Assembly (NCBI RefSeq): GCF_003234965.1
Contig: NZ_QKVK01000002.1
Coordinates: 310,001 to 374,000 of the forward strand
Direction: 5' to 3'
Length of the DNA: 64,000 nt
Source: Aestuariivirga litoralis
GTDB lineage: Bacteria; Pseudomonadota; Alphaproteobacteria; Rhizobiales; Aestuariivirgaceae
The notes beneath the pieces were generated by a model that saw nothing but the letters and a program-made list of their open reading frames with translations, did no database searches and was not told the DNA's origin. A program made the position numbers and the translations under genes. Numbering within the stretch: position 1 is the first letter of the stretch; each line of letters begins with the position of its first letter. Of the stretch, positions 15,803-25,134 are shown in pieces.

Positions 15803-16648
15803 TTATCGTGATTTGCGGCGATGCTGTGGGATTTGCGGGGCTTCGGCCATATCCCTCGGGGAATAGGCATCGGGCGGGTGGCCGAGAAAGGCGGCGAAGA
15901 GCTCCGCCTGGGTGGAGACCTTCAGCTTGCGGTAGATGTTCTTGCGGTGGATCTTCACCGTGCCGGGGCTGATGCCCAGCTGCATGGCGATCGACTCGGT
16001 CGAATGGCCGCGCAGCACCATGGTGATGATCTCGCGTTCACGCAGCGTCAGGCTTGCGAGGCTGGGCTGCGCCGTCCTCGGCTGCGGCGGCTCGCGCCTG
16101 GCGTGCAGGTTGGACCAGTGCGCCGCGCACAGGGCCCCGATTGCAGGTTCCAGCGCGCGCAGCAGGTCGAGATCGGCCCGGGTGATGGGCGGGGAGCTGT
16201 CCCAGCGCCCGAAGGAGGTGACGCCGGTGAGGCCGCCGCCGATGTCGAAGAACACGCCGATCTCCTCGCCGATGCCGGTGCGGCCGTAATGGATGCGGAA
16301 ATACTCGCTGCGGCGGAAATGGTCGGGCGCGATGTCGTGGAGCCGGTAGCAGCCGGTGCGGCGGCCCTCCTCGACGAGGCGGAAGAACGGATCGAGCAGG
16401 AACGGCCCATCGGCATAATCCTCGGCGATGATGCCGTGGCGCTGCGCATCCAGCGTGTCGGCCAGGGTCAGGGGGCGGGCCGTGCCGGCATAGGCGAAGA
16501 CCATGACGAAGTCGAAATCGACGAGGCGCTTGACGCTGGCCAGGAGCGCCGGAACGAAGGACGGCCCCCGCTGTGCGGCGGCAATGTCGGCGACAGCACG
16601 GCTCCATTGCTCGAGCAGGCGCAGCTTGGGGGTGGTGGGGGTCATCAT
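15803..16648 (-). CDS. LuxR-type helix-turn-helix transcriptional regulator
   Basis: A 281-residue regulator. The C-terminal HTH is 'LTLREREIITMVLRGHSTESIAMQLGIS' continuing to 'GTVKIHRKNIYRKL' (residues about 205-250), a clear LuxR/GerE domain. The N-terminal two thirds have no recognisable autoinducer-binding signature and look like a GAF-like sensor. ATGs at 16648 and 16645 are both possible. It lies between the ABC operon (same strand, downstream) and a divergent zinc alcohol dehydrogenase. A near-perfect palindrome lies 7 bp before its start, and an 11-bp part of it recurs upstream of the ABC operon, so it probably controls both. Confidence 0.88.
   Translation of the reverse strand: MMTPTTPKLRLLEQWSRAVADIAAAQRGPSFVPALLASVKRLVDFDFVMVFAYAGTARPLTLADTLDAQRHGIIAEDYADGPFLLDPFFRLVEEGRRTGCYRLHDIAPDHFRRSEYFRIHYGRTGIGEEIGVFFDIGGGLTGVTSFGRWDSSPPITRADLDLLRALEPAIGALCAAHWSNLHARREPPQPRTAQPSLASLTLREREIITMVLRGHSTESIAMQLGISPGTVKIHRKNIYRKLKVSTQAELFAAFLGHPPDAYSPRDMAEAPQIPQHRRKSR
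15845..15855 (-). promoter_or_regulatory. Copy of the GGGATATGGCC element upstream of the ABC operon
   Basis: On the reverse strand this reads GGGATATGGCC, identical over 11 bp to part of the palindrome at 16655-16672. It lies about 60-70 bp upstream of the binding-protein start, inside the 3' end of the LuxR-type gene, where an activator site would be expected. Confidence 0.45.
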
Positions 16649-16654
16649 CCTTTG

Positions 16655-16672
16655 GGGATATGGCCACATCCC
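16655..16672. promoter_or_regulatory. Palindrome between LuxR-type regulator and alcohol dehydrogenase, probable operator
   Basis: GGGATATGGCCACATCCC is an 18-bp dyad with a single mismatched pair, lying in the 69-bp gap between divergent genes. Symmetry, length and placement fit a LuxR-family dimer site controlling both directions. Binding is inferred. Confidence 0.6.
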
Positions 16673-16687
16673 GCAGCCGAAATCTAT

Positions 16688-16710
16688 CCTCGCTCCAATT
16701 GCAAGCGAGG
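16688..16710 (+). promoter_or_regulatory. Leader hairpin overlapping the alcohol dehydrogenase ribosome-binding site
   Basis: CCTCGCT (16688-16694) pairs perfectly with AGCGAGG (16704-16710) across a 9-nt loop. The 3' arm contains the GAGG that serves as Shine-Dalgarno for the ATG at 16718. When folded it would hide the ribosome-binding site. It could instead be a DNA operator dyad. Confidence 0.45.
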
Positions 16711-16717
16711 GATGACC

Positions 16718-17752
16718 ATGACGCAGACGATGAAGGCCGCCGTTCTCCATGAACTGAGGACACCGCTCAAGATCGAGCGCGTACCGGTGCCGGAGCCCGG
16801 CCATGGCGACCTGCTCATCAAGGTGACGGCCTGCGGCGTGTGCCACAGCGACCTCCACGCGGTGGACGGCGACTGGACGCCCTTGCCGGTGATCCCGCTG
16901 ATCCCCGGCCACGAGGTGGCGGGCAAGGTGGCCAAGGTGGGCCCCGGCGTCACCGGCTTCAAGGTCGGCGACGAGGTGGGCGTGCCGTGGATGTATTCCT
17001 CCTGCGGCCAGTGCGAATTCTGCCTCGCGGGCATGGAGACGATCTGCAAGTCGGCCGAGGCCACGGGCTATACGAAGCCCGGCGGCTATGCCGAATACCT
17101 GGTGGCGCCTGCGGCCTATGTCGGCCGGCTTCCCGAGGGCACCGACCCCTATGCCATGGCGCCCATCCTCTGCGCCGGCGTCACCACCTATCGCGGGCTG
17201 AAGCGCACCGGTGCCAGGCCCGGACAGTGGGTGGCGGTCGTCGGCATCGGCGGGCTTGGCCACATCGCCATCCAGTATGCCCGCGCCATGGGGCTCCGCG
17301 TCGCGGCCGTCGACGTCTCGAAGGAGAAGCTCGATCTGGCGACGTCGCTGGGGGCCGAAATCGTGGTGAACGGGGCGGAGACCGATCCTGCCGCCGCCAT
17401 ACAGGAGCAGATCGGCGGCACCCATGCGGCGGTGGTCACGGCGGTTGCCGCCAAGGCCTTCGAGCAGGCGGTGCTGATGCTGAGGCCGGGCGGCACGGTG
17501 GCCTATATCGGCCTTCCGGGCGGCAAGTCGGACGAGATCCGCGCCTCGATCTCGGCCATCACCAACTGGGAGCTTTCGGTTAGGGGTTCCAACGTCGGCA
17601 CCAGGCAGGACCTGAACGAGGCCATCGCCTTCGCCGCCAACGGCCTCGTCAAGGCGACGATCCGCACGGCGGAGCTCGAGGAGATCAACGCCGTGTTCGA
17701 GGAGATGCGCAAGGGCCGGATCGTCGGCCGCGTGGTGCTGAAGATGGCGTGA
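16718..17752 (+). CDS. Zinc-dependent alcohol dehydrogenase (medium-chain, AdhP-like)
   Basis: A 344-residue MDR enzyme oxidising alcohols with NAD. Catalytic zinc ligands are Cys42 (CGVCHSD), His65 (GHEVAG) and Cys152. Structural zinc cysteines are 96, 99, 102 and 110 (CGQCEFCLAGMETIC). The Rossmann motif GIGGLG is at 176-181. The ATG at 16718 is preferred over the one at 16712 because GAGG is then 7 nt upstream. It is divergent from the LuxR-type regulator and convergent with a cupin gene 10 nt away. Confidence 0.95.
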   Translation: MTQTMKAAVLHELRTPLKIERVPVPEPGHGDLLIKVTACGVCHSDLHAVDGDWTPLPVIPLIPGHEVAGKVAKVGPGVTGFKVGDEVGVPWMYSSCGQCEFCLAGMETICKSAEATGYTKPGGYAEYLVAPAAYVGRLPEGTDPYAMAPILCAGVTTYRGLKRTGARPGQWVAVVGIGGLGHIAIQYARAMGLRVAAVDVSKEKLDLATSLGAEIVVNGAETDPAAAIQEQIGGTHAAVVTAVAAKAFEQAVLMLRPGGTVAYIGLPGGKSDEIRASISAITNWELSVRGSNVGTRQDLNEAIAFAANGLVKATIRTAELEEINAVFEEMRKGRIVGRVVLKMA

Positions 17753-17762
17753 GGTGCCGGCC

Positions 17763-18125
17763 TCAGGACGCCTTCTCGTACTTGATGAGGTAAAGCTTGC
17801 GGGTGGTCTCGTGCAGGGTCCACTCGCCCTTCCAGCCGATGGGCAACACCAGCATCTCGCCGGGGCCGACGTCACGCGTGCGGCCGTCCTCGTCATGCAG
17901 CGTCACGCGGCCCGAGACGATGTGGCAGATTTCGGAATTGGTGTCGCGCCGCGCGGTGAAGCGGCCAGGGGTGCATTCCCACACGCCAACCTCGGCCAGC
18001 CCGTCAGGCGAGGTCCAGAGCGTCAGCGCTGCCTCCACCTGGTTGCCGGCGACCGAGGTGGGCTTGGGGGCAGGCGCGCCCAGGTCGAGGCTGGCGAGAT
18101 GGGCGAAGGTCTGGAAGGGGATCAT
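17763..18125 (-). CDS. Cupin-domain protein (DUF861 / EutQ-like)
   Basis: A 120-residue single-domain cupin. The first motif region is 'GVWECTPGRFTARRDTNSEICHIVSGRVTL' and the second 'VGPGEMLVLPIGWKGEWTLHE', matching the DUF861 family, in which only some of the metal ligands are kept (E and H visible). It is divergent from the saccharopine dehydrogenase pair and may act in the same small-molecule pathway; its function is not known. Confidence 0.85.
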   Translation of the reverse strand: MIPFQTFAHLASLDLGAPAPKPTSVAGNQVEAALTLWTSPDGLAEVGVWECTPGRFTARRDTNSEICHIVSGRVTLHDEDGRTRDVGPGEMLVLPIGWKGEWTLHETTRKLYLIKYEKAS

Positions 18126-18147
18126 GCGCGGGGCTCCTGTGGCTGGG

Positions 18148-18168
18148 GCCGCTTATGCCGCAAGCGGC
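18148..18168. promoter_or_regulatory. Inverted repeat between cupin and LYS1-like genes
   Basis: GCCGCTT and AAGCGGC are perfect 7-bp arms around 7 nt, within the 139-bp gap between divergent genes. It may be an operator or a hairpin; no specific regulator is implied. Confidence 0.3.
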
Positions 18169-18264
18169 GCGCCCTTTCCACCGGCTGTTGAGGGCGCCGA
18201 GACGGCTCTGGAACCGCACCCGCATTTGCGCCATACACGCTGGGTTTTTCCGAAGGTGCAGTGA

Positions 18265-19314
18265 ATGACACATCTGTGGGTCAGGGCCGAGCAGCGGCCG
18301 AACGAGGAACGCGTGGGGCTGACGCCCGAGGGGGCGGCGGCGCTCGTCAGGGCGGGGATCACGGTCACCGTCGAGGAAAGCTCGGTCAGGGCCATTCCGA
18401 TCGACGGATACAAGGCGGCGGGCTGCGCCATTGCGCCCGAGAACCTGTGGCCCCAGGCGCCGGCCGACGCCATCATCTTCGGGCTGAAGGAACTGCCGGA
18501 AGACGGCACACCCCTCACCCACCGCCACATCATGTTCGGCCATGCCTACAAGGGCCAGCCGGCAGGGCAGGTGCTGCTGAAGCGCTTCAAGGCGGGCGGC
18601 GGCACGCTCTATGACCTCGAATACCTCGTCGACGAGACCGGCCGCCGCGTTGCCGCCTTCGGCTACTGGGCGGGCTTTGCGGGGGCCGCGATCTCGCTCA
18701 AGGCCTGGGCGGCGCAGCAGAAGGGCTTCCTGTGCGGGCCGGTCGAGAAATACCCGAGCAGGCAGGCACTGCTCGACGCGCTGAAGGCGGAGCTGCCCAC
18801 GGGGCAGCGGCCACGCGCCATCATCATCGGGGCGCTGGGACGCGTCGGTACGGGGGCAGCGGACCTGTGCGGCGCGATGGATGTGCCGGTCACCCGGTGG
18901 GACATGGCGGAGACGGCCTCGGGCGGTCCCTTCCCCGAGATCCTGGCGCACGAGATCTTCCTCAACTGCATCCTGGCGCGGCCGGGCTGCCCGGTCTTCG
19001 TGCCGGAGGAGGCCAAGCGCGCCCAGCGGGCCCTCACCGTGATCGGCGACATCGCCTGCGACCCGACCTCCGACTTCTCGCCCATCAAGGTCTATACCCA
19101 AGCCACAGACTGGCTGCTGCCGGCGCTGCGCGTGTGGGACTCGCCGCCGCTCGACGTGATGGCGATCGACAACCTGCCCTCGCTGCTGCCCGTGGAGAGC
19201 AGCGAGGATTATGCCAGGCAGCTGCTGCCTTCGCTGCTGACGCTCGGCGACATCACCGCCGGCGTCTGGGGCCGGGCCTTCACCGAATTCACCCGCCACA
19301 CGGCGACACTCTGA
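18265..19314 (+). CDS. Saccharopine dehydrogenase, LYS1-like (AlaDH/PNT fold)
   Basis: A 349-residue protein starting MTHLWVRAEQRPNEERVGLT, the alanine-dehydrogenase/transhydrogenase N-terminal fold used by LYS1 enzymes, which interconvert saccharopine with lysine plus 2-oxoglutarate. 'ERVGLTPE', 'YDLEYLVDETGRRVAAFGYWAGFAGA' and the nucleotide-binding 'IIIGALGRVGTGA' are the family landmarks. It is followed after 11 nt by a LYS9-like gene, giving a compact two-gene saccharopine module. The direction (lysine breakdown or synthesis) is not shown, but breakdown is more usual in bacteria. Confidence 0.9.
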   Translation: MTHLWVRAEQRPNEERVGLTPEGAAALVRAGITVTVEESSVRAIPIDGYKAAGCAIAPENLWPQAPADAIIFGLKELPEDGTPLTHRHIMFGHAYKGQPAGQVLLKRFKAGGGTLYDLEYLVDETGRRVAAFGYWAGFAGAAISLKAWAAQQKGFLCGPVEKYPSRQALLDALKAELPTGQRPRAIIIGALGRVGTGAADLCGAMDVPVTRWDMAETASGGPFPEILAHEIFLNCILARPGCPVFVPEEAKRAQRALTVIGDIACDPTSDFSPIKVYTQATDWLLPALRVWDSPPLDVMAIDNLPSLLPVESSEDYARQLLPSLLTLGDITAGVWGRAFTEFTRHTATL

Positions 19315-19325
19315 CGGAGACGGAC

Positions 19326-20468
19326 ATGACGACGATTCACTGGTGCGGCACGGGCCTTTCCTCCGGCCCCGGCTTGCGGCGGCTGCTGGAAAACGGCCAC
19401 AAGGTGGTGGTGTGGAACCGCACCGTCTCCAAGGCGCAGGAGGTGGTGGGCGACCTGACGAAGGACGTGCGCCCCTACTCCCTCGAGGCGCTGACGGCCG
19501 CGCTCGAACCGGGCGACATCGCCATTTCCATGCTGCCCGCCGACCAGCATGTGGCGATCGCCAAGGCGTGCCTCGCCAGGAACGCGAACTTCGTTTCCTC
19601 CTCCTACATCGCGCCGGAGATGCGGGCGCTGGACGCGGAGTTCAAGGCGAAGGGCCTCGTGTCGGTGAACGAGGTGGGCCTCGACCCCGGCATCGACCAC
19701 CTGATGGCACATGACCTGGTGGCGCGCTACCGCGCATCGCCCGCCTACCACGCCGACAACGTGCTGAGCTTCACCTCCTATTGCGGCGGCGTGCCGAAGA
19801 TCGCCAACCCGTTCAAATACAAGTTCAGCTGGGCGCCGGTGGGCGTGCTGAAGGCGCTGCGCTCGCCGTCCCGCAGCCTGCGCGACTTCAAGGAACTGAA
19901 GGTCGACCGGCCGTGGAACGCCATCACCAGCTATGACGCGCCGCTGCCCAGCCCTGAAAGCTTCGAGGTCTATCCCAACCGCGACAGCTATCCCTTCATG
20001 GAGGACTATCGCTTTGACAAGGCCTGGAAGGTGAAGGACTTCGTGCGCGGCACGATTCGCCTCAATGGCTGGTCACAGGCCTGGGACCCGGTGTTCAGGG
20101 AGATCGAGACGCTGTCCGGCCCCGCGGGCGACGCGCGGCTGGCCGAGATGGCGAATGAATTCCTGAAGGAAAACGCCTACCAGCCGGGCGAGCCCGACCG
20201 GGTGATCCTGTTCGTGTCGCTGAAGGCCGAGCGCGACGGCAAGGCAGTGTGGCACGAGACCTGGGCGATGGATGCCTGGGGCGACGAGCGCGGCACCGCC
20301 ATGGGCCGCCTCGTGTCGATGCCGGTGTCCTTCGCGGTGGAATCGGTGCTGAACAAGGAATTCGCCCCCGGCGTTCACGCGGCGCCGGCCGACCCCAAGA
20401 TCCTCGCGAAATGGCTCGGCCAGGTTCAGGGACTGGCGCAATACATGCAGAGGTTGAACATGGCGTGA
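19326..20468 (+). CDS. Saccharopine dehydrogenase, LYS9-like (glutamate-forming type)
   Basis: A 380-residue protein with an N-terminal Rossmann start (MTTIHWCGTGLSSGPGLRRLL), the segment 'EVGLDPGIDHLMAHDLV' and 'SFTSYCGGVP', hallmarks of the saccharopine dehydrogenase/homospermidine synthase family. The enzyme should split saccharopine into glutamate and aminoadipate semialdehyde. GGAGACGG precedes the ATG. It follows the LYS1-like gene directly, so both steps of a saccharopine pathway are adjacent as separate proteins, unlike the fused plant and animal enzyme. Confidence 0.9.
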   Translation: MTTIHWCGTGLSSGPGLRRLLENGHKVVVWNRTVSKAQEVVGDLTKDVRPYSLEALTAALEPGDIAISMLPADQHVAIAKACLARNANFVSSSYIAPEMRALDAEFKAKGLVSVNEVGLDPGIDHLMAHDLVARYRASPAYHADNVLSFTSYCGGVPKIANPFKYKFSWAPVGVLKALRSPSRSLRDFKELKVDRPWNAITSYDAPLPSPESFEVYPNRDSYPFMEDYRFDKAWKVKDFVRGTIRLNGWSQAWDPVFREIETLSGPAGDARLAEMANEFLKENAYQPGEPDRVILFVSLKAERDGKAVWHETWAMDAWGDERGTAMGRLVSMPVSFAVESVLNKEFAPGVHAAPADPKILAKWLGQVQGLAQYMQRLNMA

Positions 20469-20514
20469 CGGCAGCCACGCCGGCGCCGTAACTTACCCTG
20501 ATGCACCGAATTAC

Positions 20515-20545
20515 TTGAGTAAGCCCGGCATGACCCGTGTATAGT
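20515..20545 (+). promoter_or_regulatory. Possible sigma70-type promoter of the Rap1a/Tai-like gene
   Basis: TTGAGT (20515-20520) and TATAGT (20540-20545) are spaced by 19 bp, 55 bp upstream of the ATG. A small dyad TTACT-TG-AGTAA overlaps the -35. The spacing is longer than ideal. Confidence 0.4.
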
Positions 20546-20599
20546 GCTGCACGCCTGCCGCCGAAGGCGCGGCCTTGCATGCATCTGGAGCATGGTGAA

Positions 20600-20962
20600 A
20601 TGATCCGCACGTCACGCCTGCTGTCTGCCGCCCTTTTCGCCCTCGCTGGGCTTGCGCCCCTGCCGGCCTCCGCCGGCACGGTGACGGGCCAGCAGCTTCT
20701 GTCGCTGTGCACCGCCAACATGTGGGGCAAGGGCCACGCCACCGAGGCGGCGGAATGCATGGGCTATGTGATCGGCGTGTCCGACACCTTCAACTGCATC
20801 GAGAGTGACCATGGCTTCACCTGGGACAGCGGGCGCGGCGTGAGCCAGCCCGCCATGGTGGCCTCAGTGGTGCAGTGGCTGCAGAACCACCCCGAGGCGC
20901 TGCAGTTCGAGGCCCACCGGGTGGTGGGTGCGGCCCTTCAGGCCGCCTTTCCCTGCAAATAG
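20600..20962 (+). CDS. Small secreted Rap1a/Tai-domain-like protein
   Basis: A 120-residue protein with signal MIRTSRLLSAALFALAGL ending PASAG. The mature part has 'LLSLCTANMWGKGHATEAAECMGYVIGVSDTFNC' and a final cysteine (FPCK). This four-cysteine helical pattern is that of the Rap1a/Tai immunity family, first seen as type VI secretion immunity proteins but widespread as lone genes. No secretion genes or toxin are nearby, so an immunity role is not supported here. Confidence 0.8.
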   Translation: MIRTSRLLSAALFALAGLAPLPASAGTVTGQQLLSLCTANMWGKGHATEAAECMGYVIGVSDTFNCIESDHGFTWDSGRGVSQPAMVASVVQWLQNHPEALQFEAHRVVGAALQAAFPCK

Positions 20963-20974
20963 CGGGCTGATCCG

Positions 20975-22597
<1,623 letters not shown>

Positions 22598-22673
22598 GGA
22601 GCCTGGAGGACCTGCGAAACCGGTGTTGCGGCAGGCCATAAGCCATGTGGCCTGCCCACGGAAGGGCAGGAAT

Positions 22674-23150
22674 TCAGGCCTTGCGGGTGGCGGCGCGGAG
22701 CAGGACGGGAAGCAGGACCATTTCGGCGATGGTGATGACGAGGAGCAGGCCGAAATTGTTCGGCGCGAAATTGCCGCCCAGCGACTCCCGCACATGGCCC
22801 ACCGCGACGCCGAAGTTGAACAGCACGATATAGAGAACCACCGCCGCCTTGAACGGCAGGGCCCGCCAGAACGAGACGATGCCCGCAATGCCGATCGCCG
22901 CATCGGCCACACCGATCTCGAACTGGAAGGGGCTGGGCTGCCAGCCGATCGACTGCGCCGCGATGGCGGGGAAGGTGATGTGGAAGAAGCCGGCCCACAC
23001 GCCGCCGATGCCGACGGGCAGCAGCAGCATCCAGTCCAGCAGGCGGGCCGCAAGGGACCGCCCGTCATGGCGCAGCAGGGCCAGCAGAATGGCCAGCGCA
23101 AAACAGACGGCCGGGATGTTGGAGAGAATATAGGAGATCACTGCGGCCAT
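22674..23150 (-). CDS. Small integral membrane protein (DUF6790-like)
   Basis: A 158-residue protein with about five hydrophobic helices. The motif 'GIGGVWAGFFHITFPAIAAQSIGW' and 'FEIGVADAAIGIAGIVSFW' recall the DUF6790 family of unknown function. The start at 23150 has GGAAGG upstream; longer frames are not supported. It lies upstream of the ABC-F gene with 76 nt between. Confidence 0.75.
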   Translation of the reverse strand: MAAVISYILSNIPAVCFALAILLALLRHDGRSLAARLLDWMLLLPVGIGGVWAGFFHITFPAIAAQSIGWQPSPFQFEIGVADAAIGIAGIVSFWRALPFKAAVVLYIVLFNFGVAVGHVRESLGGNFAPNNFGLLLVITIAEMVLLPVLLRAATRKA

Positions 23151-23287
23151 GGCACCTTCCCTGCTGCCTGCCCAGCTTAGGCGATGGCGCGGCAAGGACA
23201 AGCAACCTGCTGTTGGCGCACTTGCGTTGCCGTCATCGCGGACTAAGCTTGCACCCGGGCCGGCGCCCATGACGAGCAGGAGTCATC

Positions 23288-23782
23288 ATGACGCAAGCCA
23301 AGAACACGATCTGCCTGTGGTTCGACAGGGACGCCGAGGCGGCGGCCAGATTCTATGCGGCGACCTTTCCCGGCAGTTCGGTCGACGGGGTGTTCCGCGC
23401 GCCGTCCGACTTTCCCTCGGGCAAGGCGGGTGACGTGCTGACGGTGACCTTCACCGTGGCGGGCATTCCTTGCCTCGGCCTCAATGGCGGGCCGGCCTTC
23501 ACGCAATCGGAGGCCTTCTCCTTCCAGATCGCCACCGACAGCCAGGAAGAGACCGACCGTTACTGGAACGCCATCGTCGGCAATGGCGGGCAGGAAAGCG
23601 CCTGTGGCTGGTGCAAGGACCGCTGGGGCGTGTCCTGGCAGATCACGCCGCGCGTGCTGACCGATGCGCTGGCGGCTGGCGGTGCCGAAGCGCGCGCCGC
23701 CTTCGACGCGATGATGGAGATGCGCAAGATCGACGTGGCGGCAATCGAAGCCGCGGTTGCGGCGGCGCGGCGCGGCCGCTGA
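23288..23782 (+). CDS. VOC-superfamily protein (PhnB / 3-demethylubiquinone methyltransferase-like fold)
   Basis: A 164-residue protein. 'TICLWFDRDAEAAARFYAATFPGSS', 'GLNGGPAFTQSEAFSFQIATDSQEETDRYW' and 'CGWCKDRWGVSWQITPRVL' are the standard landmarks of the PhnB-like glyoxalase/VOC family. Its enzymatic role is generally unknown despite the methyltransferase name. Monocistronic, ending before a perfect 28-bp palindrome. Confidence 0.9.
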   Translation: MTQAKNTICLWFDRDAEAAARFYAATFPGSSVDGVFRAPSDFPSGKAGDVLTVTFTVAGIPCLGLNGGPAFTQSEAFSFQIATDSQEETDRYWNAIVGNGGQESACGWCKDRWGVSWQITPRVLTDALAAGGAEARAAFDAMMEMRKIDVAAIEAAVAAARRGR

Positions 23783-23804
23783 GCCATGCCGGCCCGAAAC
23801 GGCA

Positions 23805-23832
23805 GGCGGCCCCGGCACGTGCCGGGGCCGCC
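23805..23832. terminator. Perfect 28-bp palindrome, probable bidirectional terminator
   Basis: Two 14-bp arms meet with no spacer (centre CAC/GTG, ends GGCGGC and GCCGCC). It lies in the gap between the convergent VOC and glycine-rich protein genes, so it can stop both transcripts. No U-run is present on either side. Confidence 0.65.
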
Positions 23833-23847
23833 ATGGCGAAGCCCTGA

Positions 23848-24201
23848 TCAGAGCGGCGTGACGCCGGTGATGTTGCCCGCGGCGTTGACGCGCACCTTGT
23901 ACTTGCTGCCGCCCTGCCAGGCGATGAAGCGGTAGCTGGGCGCCGAGCAGTCGATGGCCTTGACCTTGTAGAAGCCGCTGCCCTTGACGATGCTGCGCGC
24001 CTGGGCGCAGCTGACGCCGTAGTAGGGCTCGTAATAGGCACCGGGAACATAGACCCCGCCATAGCCATAGCCGGGGTAGAAGCCGCCGACACCGATGCCG
24101 ATGCCGACACCGACATTGACCTTGGCTTCGGCCGGCGCGGCCAGCGCCACACCAAGGGAAGCAAGCACGGCAAGAATGGCAATCCTGGACTTGTTGAGCA
24201 T
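23848..24201 (-). CDS. Small secreted glycine/tyrosine-rich protein
   Basis: A 117-residue protein with signal MLNKSRIAILAVLASLGVALA ending APAEA. It continues as a low-complexity glycine/tyrosine/valine region (about residues 28-60) and a C-terminal domain with two cysteines ('GVSCAQARSIVKGSGFYKVKAIDCSAP'). GGAGGAACC precedes the ATG. Similar small proteins are common in Hyphomicrobiales without known function; an envelope location is likely. Confidence 0.8.
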   Translation of the reverse strand: MLNKSRIAILAVLASLGVALAAPAEAKVNVGVGIGIGVGGFYPGYGYGGVYVPGAYYEPYYGVSCAQARSIVKGSGFYKVKAIDCSAPSYRFIAWQGGSKYKVRVNAAGNITGVTPL

Positions 24202-24303
24202 TGGGTGGTTCCTCCGTTTCAATGAGGACACCCTAACCCCGCGCCGGACCGGCTGCTGTGGCCTGCATCACAGGCCGGTGCAGGAGTGCGTTTTTTGTGC
24301 GGG

Positions 24304-25074
24304 CTACTGGTTATCCCGCCCGTCCCGCTGGCGTTCGGGGAAATTGAACTCCGGCGAGGGCGTGGGCTGCTGGAAGCCGTTGTTGCGCAACGGCGGCGCA
24401 AGACCCGCACAGGAGGCTCCGGCAAGGAAGCCGCGCGGCACGCGCACCGTGCCCGCGAGGAAGGGGAAGGCCTCGGCGGCGGGAACGCCCAGCCCGAGGT
24501 TGCGGGTGATGCCGCGGGGCTTGGTGACCGCGCCGCCCGGCCGGGCGATGATGACCTCGCAGCGCCGTGTCAGCGTCTGGCAGCCCGATGCGCCGCAGAA
24601 GCGGGCCTGGCCATTGAGCAGGGTGACGGCGGTGACGCCGTTGCGGCCGACATAGATGTCGAAGGCCGTGCCGCGCACCCCGAGCGTGCCCGAGGGCGTC
24701 CTGATCTTGTAGGCGGAGTGATCCGACTTGCCGCTGATCCAGCGCAGCGTGCCCTTGGTGGCGCCGATGGCGAGCCGCTTCGCGGTGCTGCCGCCGGCAT
24801 AGACATACCGGTCGATGACCACCGTGGAATTGGGGCCGATCGCCAGCTTGGTGCCGTCATCGAAGCGGAAGCCGCCCACGCCCGAGGCGTTGGTGCGGAT
24901 GCGCTCGTCGCGGTGGATCGCGCCGCCCCGGGCAATCTCGCCATCCTGGCCGGTGACGCGCAGGGTGACCTCCACCGCCTCGCCCACCTTGACGGCGGCC
25001 GAGGCCGGCAGGCTCAAGGCCGCCGCGGAGAGGAGACCGAGGATAAGCTTGCGGGAAAGAGCGGGAGTCGCCAT
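24304..25074 (-). CDS. FecR-domain secreted protein
   Basis: A 256-residue protein with signal peptide (MATPALSRKLILGLLSAAAL ... PASA). 'GEIARGGAIHRDERIRTNASG', 'TKLAIGPNSTVVIDRYVY' and 'YKIRTPSGTLGVRGTAFDIYV' are the beta-strand repeats of the FecR domain seen in periplasmic scaffold or sensor proteins. A C-terminal unstructured tail is rich in P, N and Q. It follows the CHASE2-cyclase gene by 60 nt; FecR next to a CHASE2 adenylate cyclase is a recurrent pairing, suggesting that the FecR protein feeds the CHASE2 sensor. Confidence 0.88.
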   Translation of the reverse strand: MATPALSRKLILGLLSAAALSLPASAAVKVGEAVEVTLRVTGQDGEIARGGAIHRDERIRTNASGVGGFRFDDGTKLAIGPNSTVVIDRYVYAGGSTAKRLAIGATKGTLRWISGKSDHSAYKIRTPSGTLGVRGTAFDIYVGRNGVTAVTLLNGQARFCGASGCQTLTRRCEVIIARPGGAVTKPRGITRNLGLGVPAAEAFPFLAGTVRVPRGFLAGASCAGLAPPLRNNGFQQPTPSPEFNFPERQRDGRDNQ

Positions 25075-25134
25075 GCCGTCACACCCCATTGAGCGCTGCC
25101 TGTCGGCAAATCTAGGCACAAGCGTCGCCGGCCT

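Noticed and set aside
15803-17896. 697-codon reverse frame through the alcohol dehydrogenase into the LuxR-type gene
   Set aside because: Only the last 281 codons look like protein (LuxR domain). The upstream part is antisense to the clear alcohol dehydrogenase.
20600-20962. Type VI secretion immunity system
   Set aside because: The Rap1a/Tai-like fold alone is widespread; no effector, VgrG or secretion gene is nearby.
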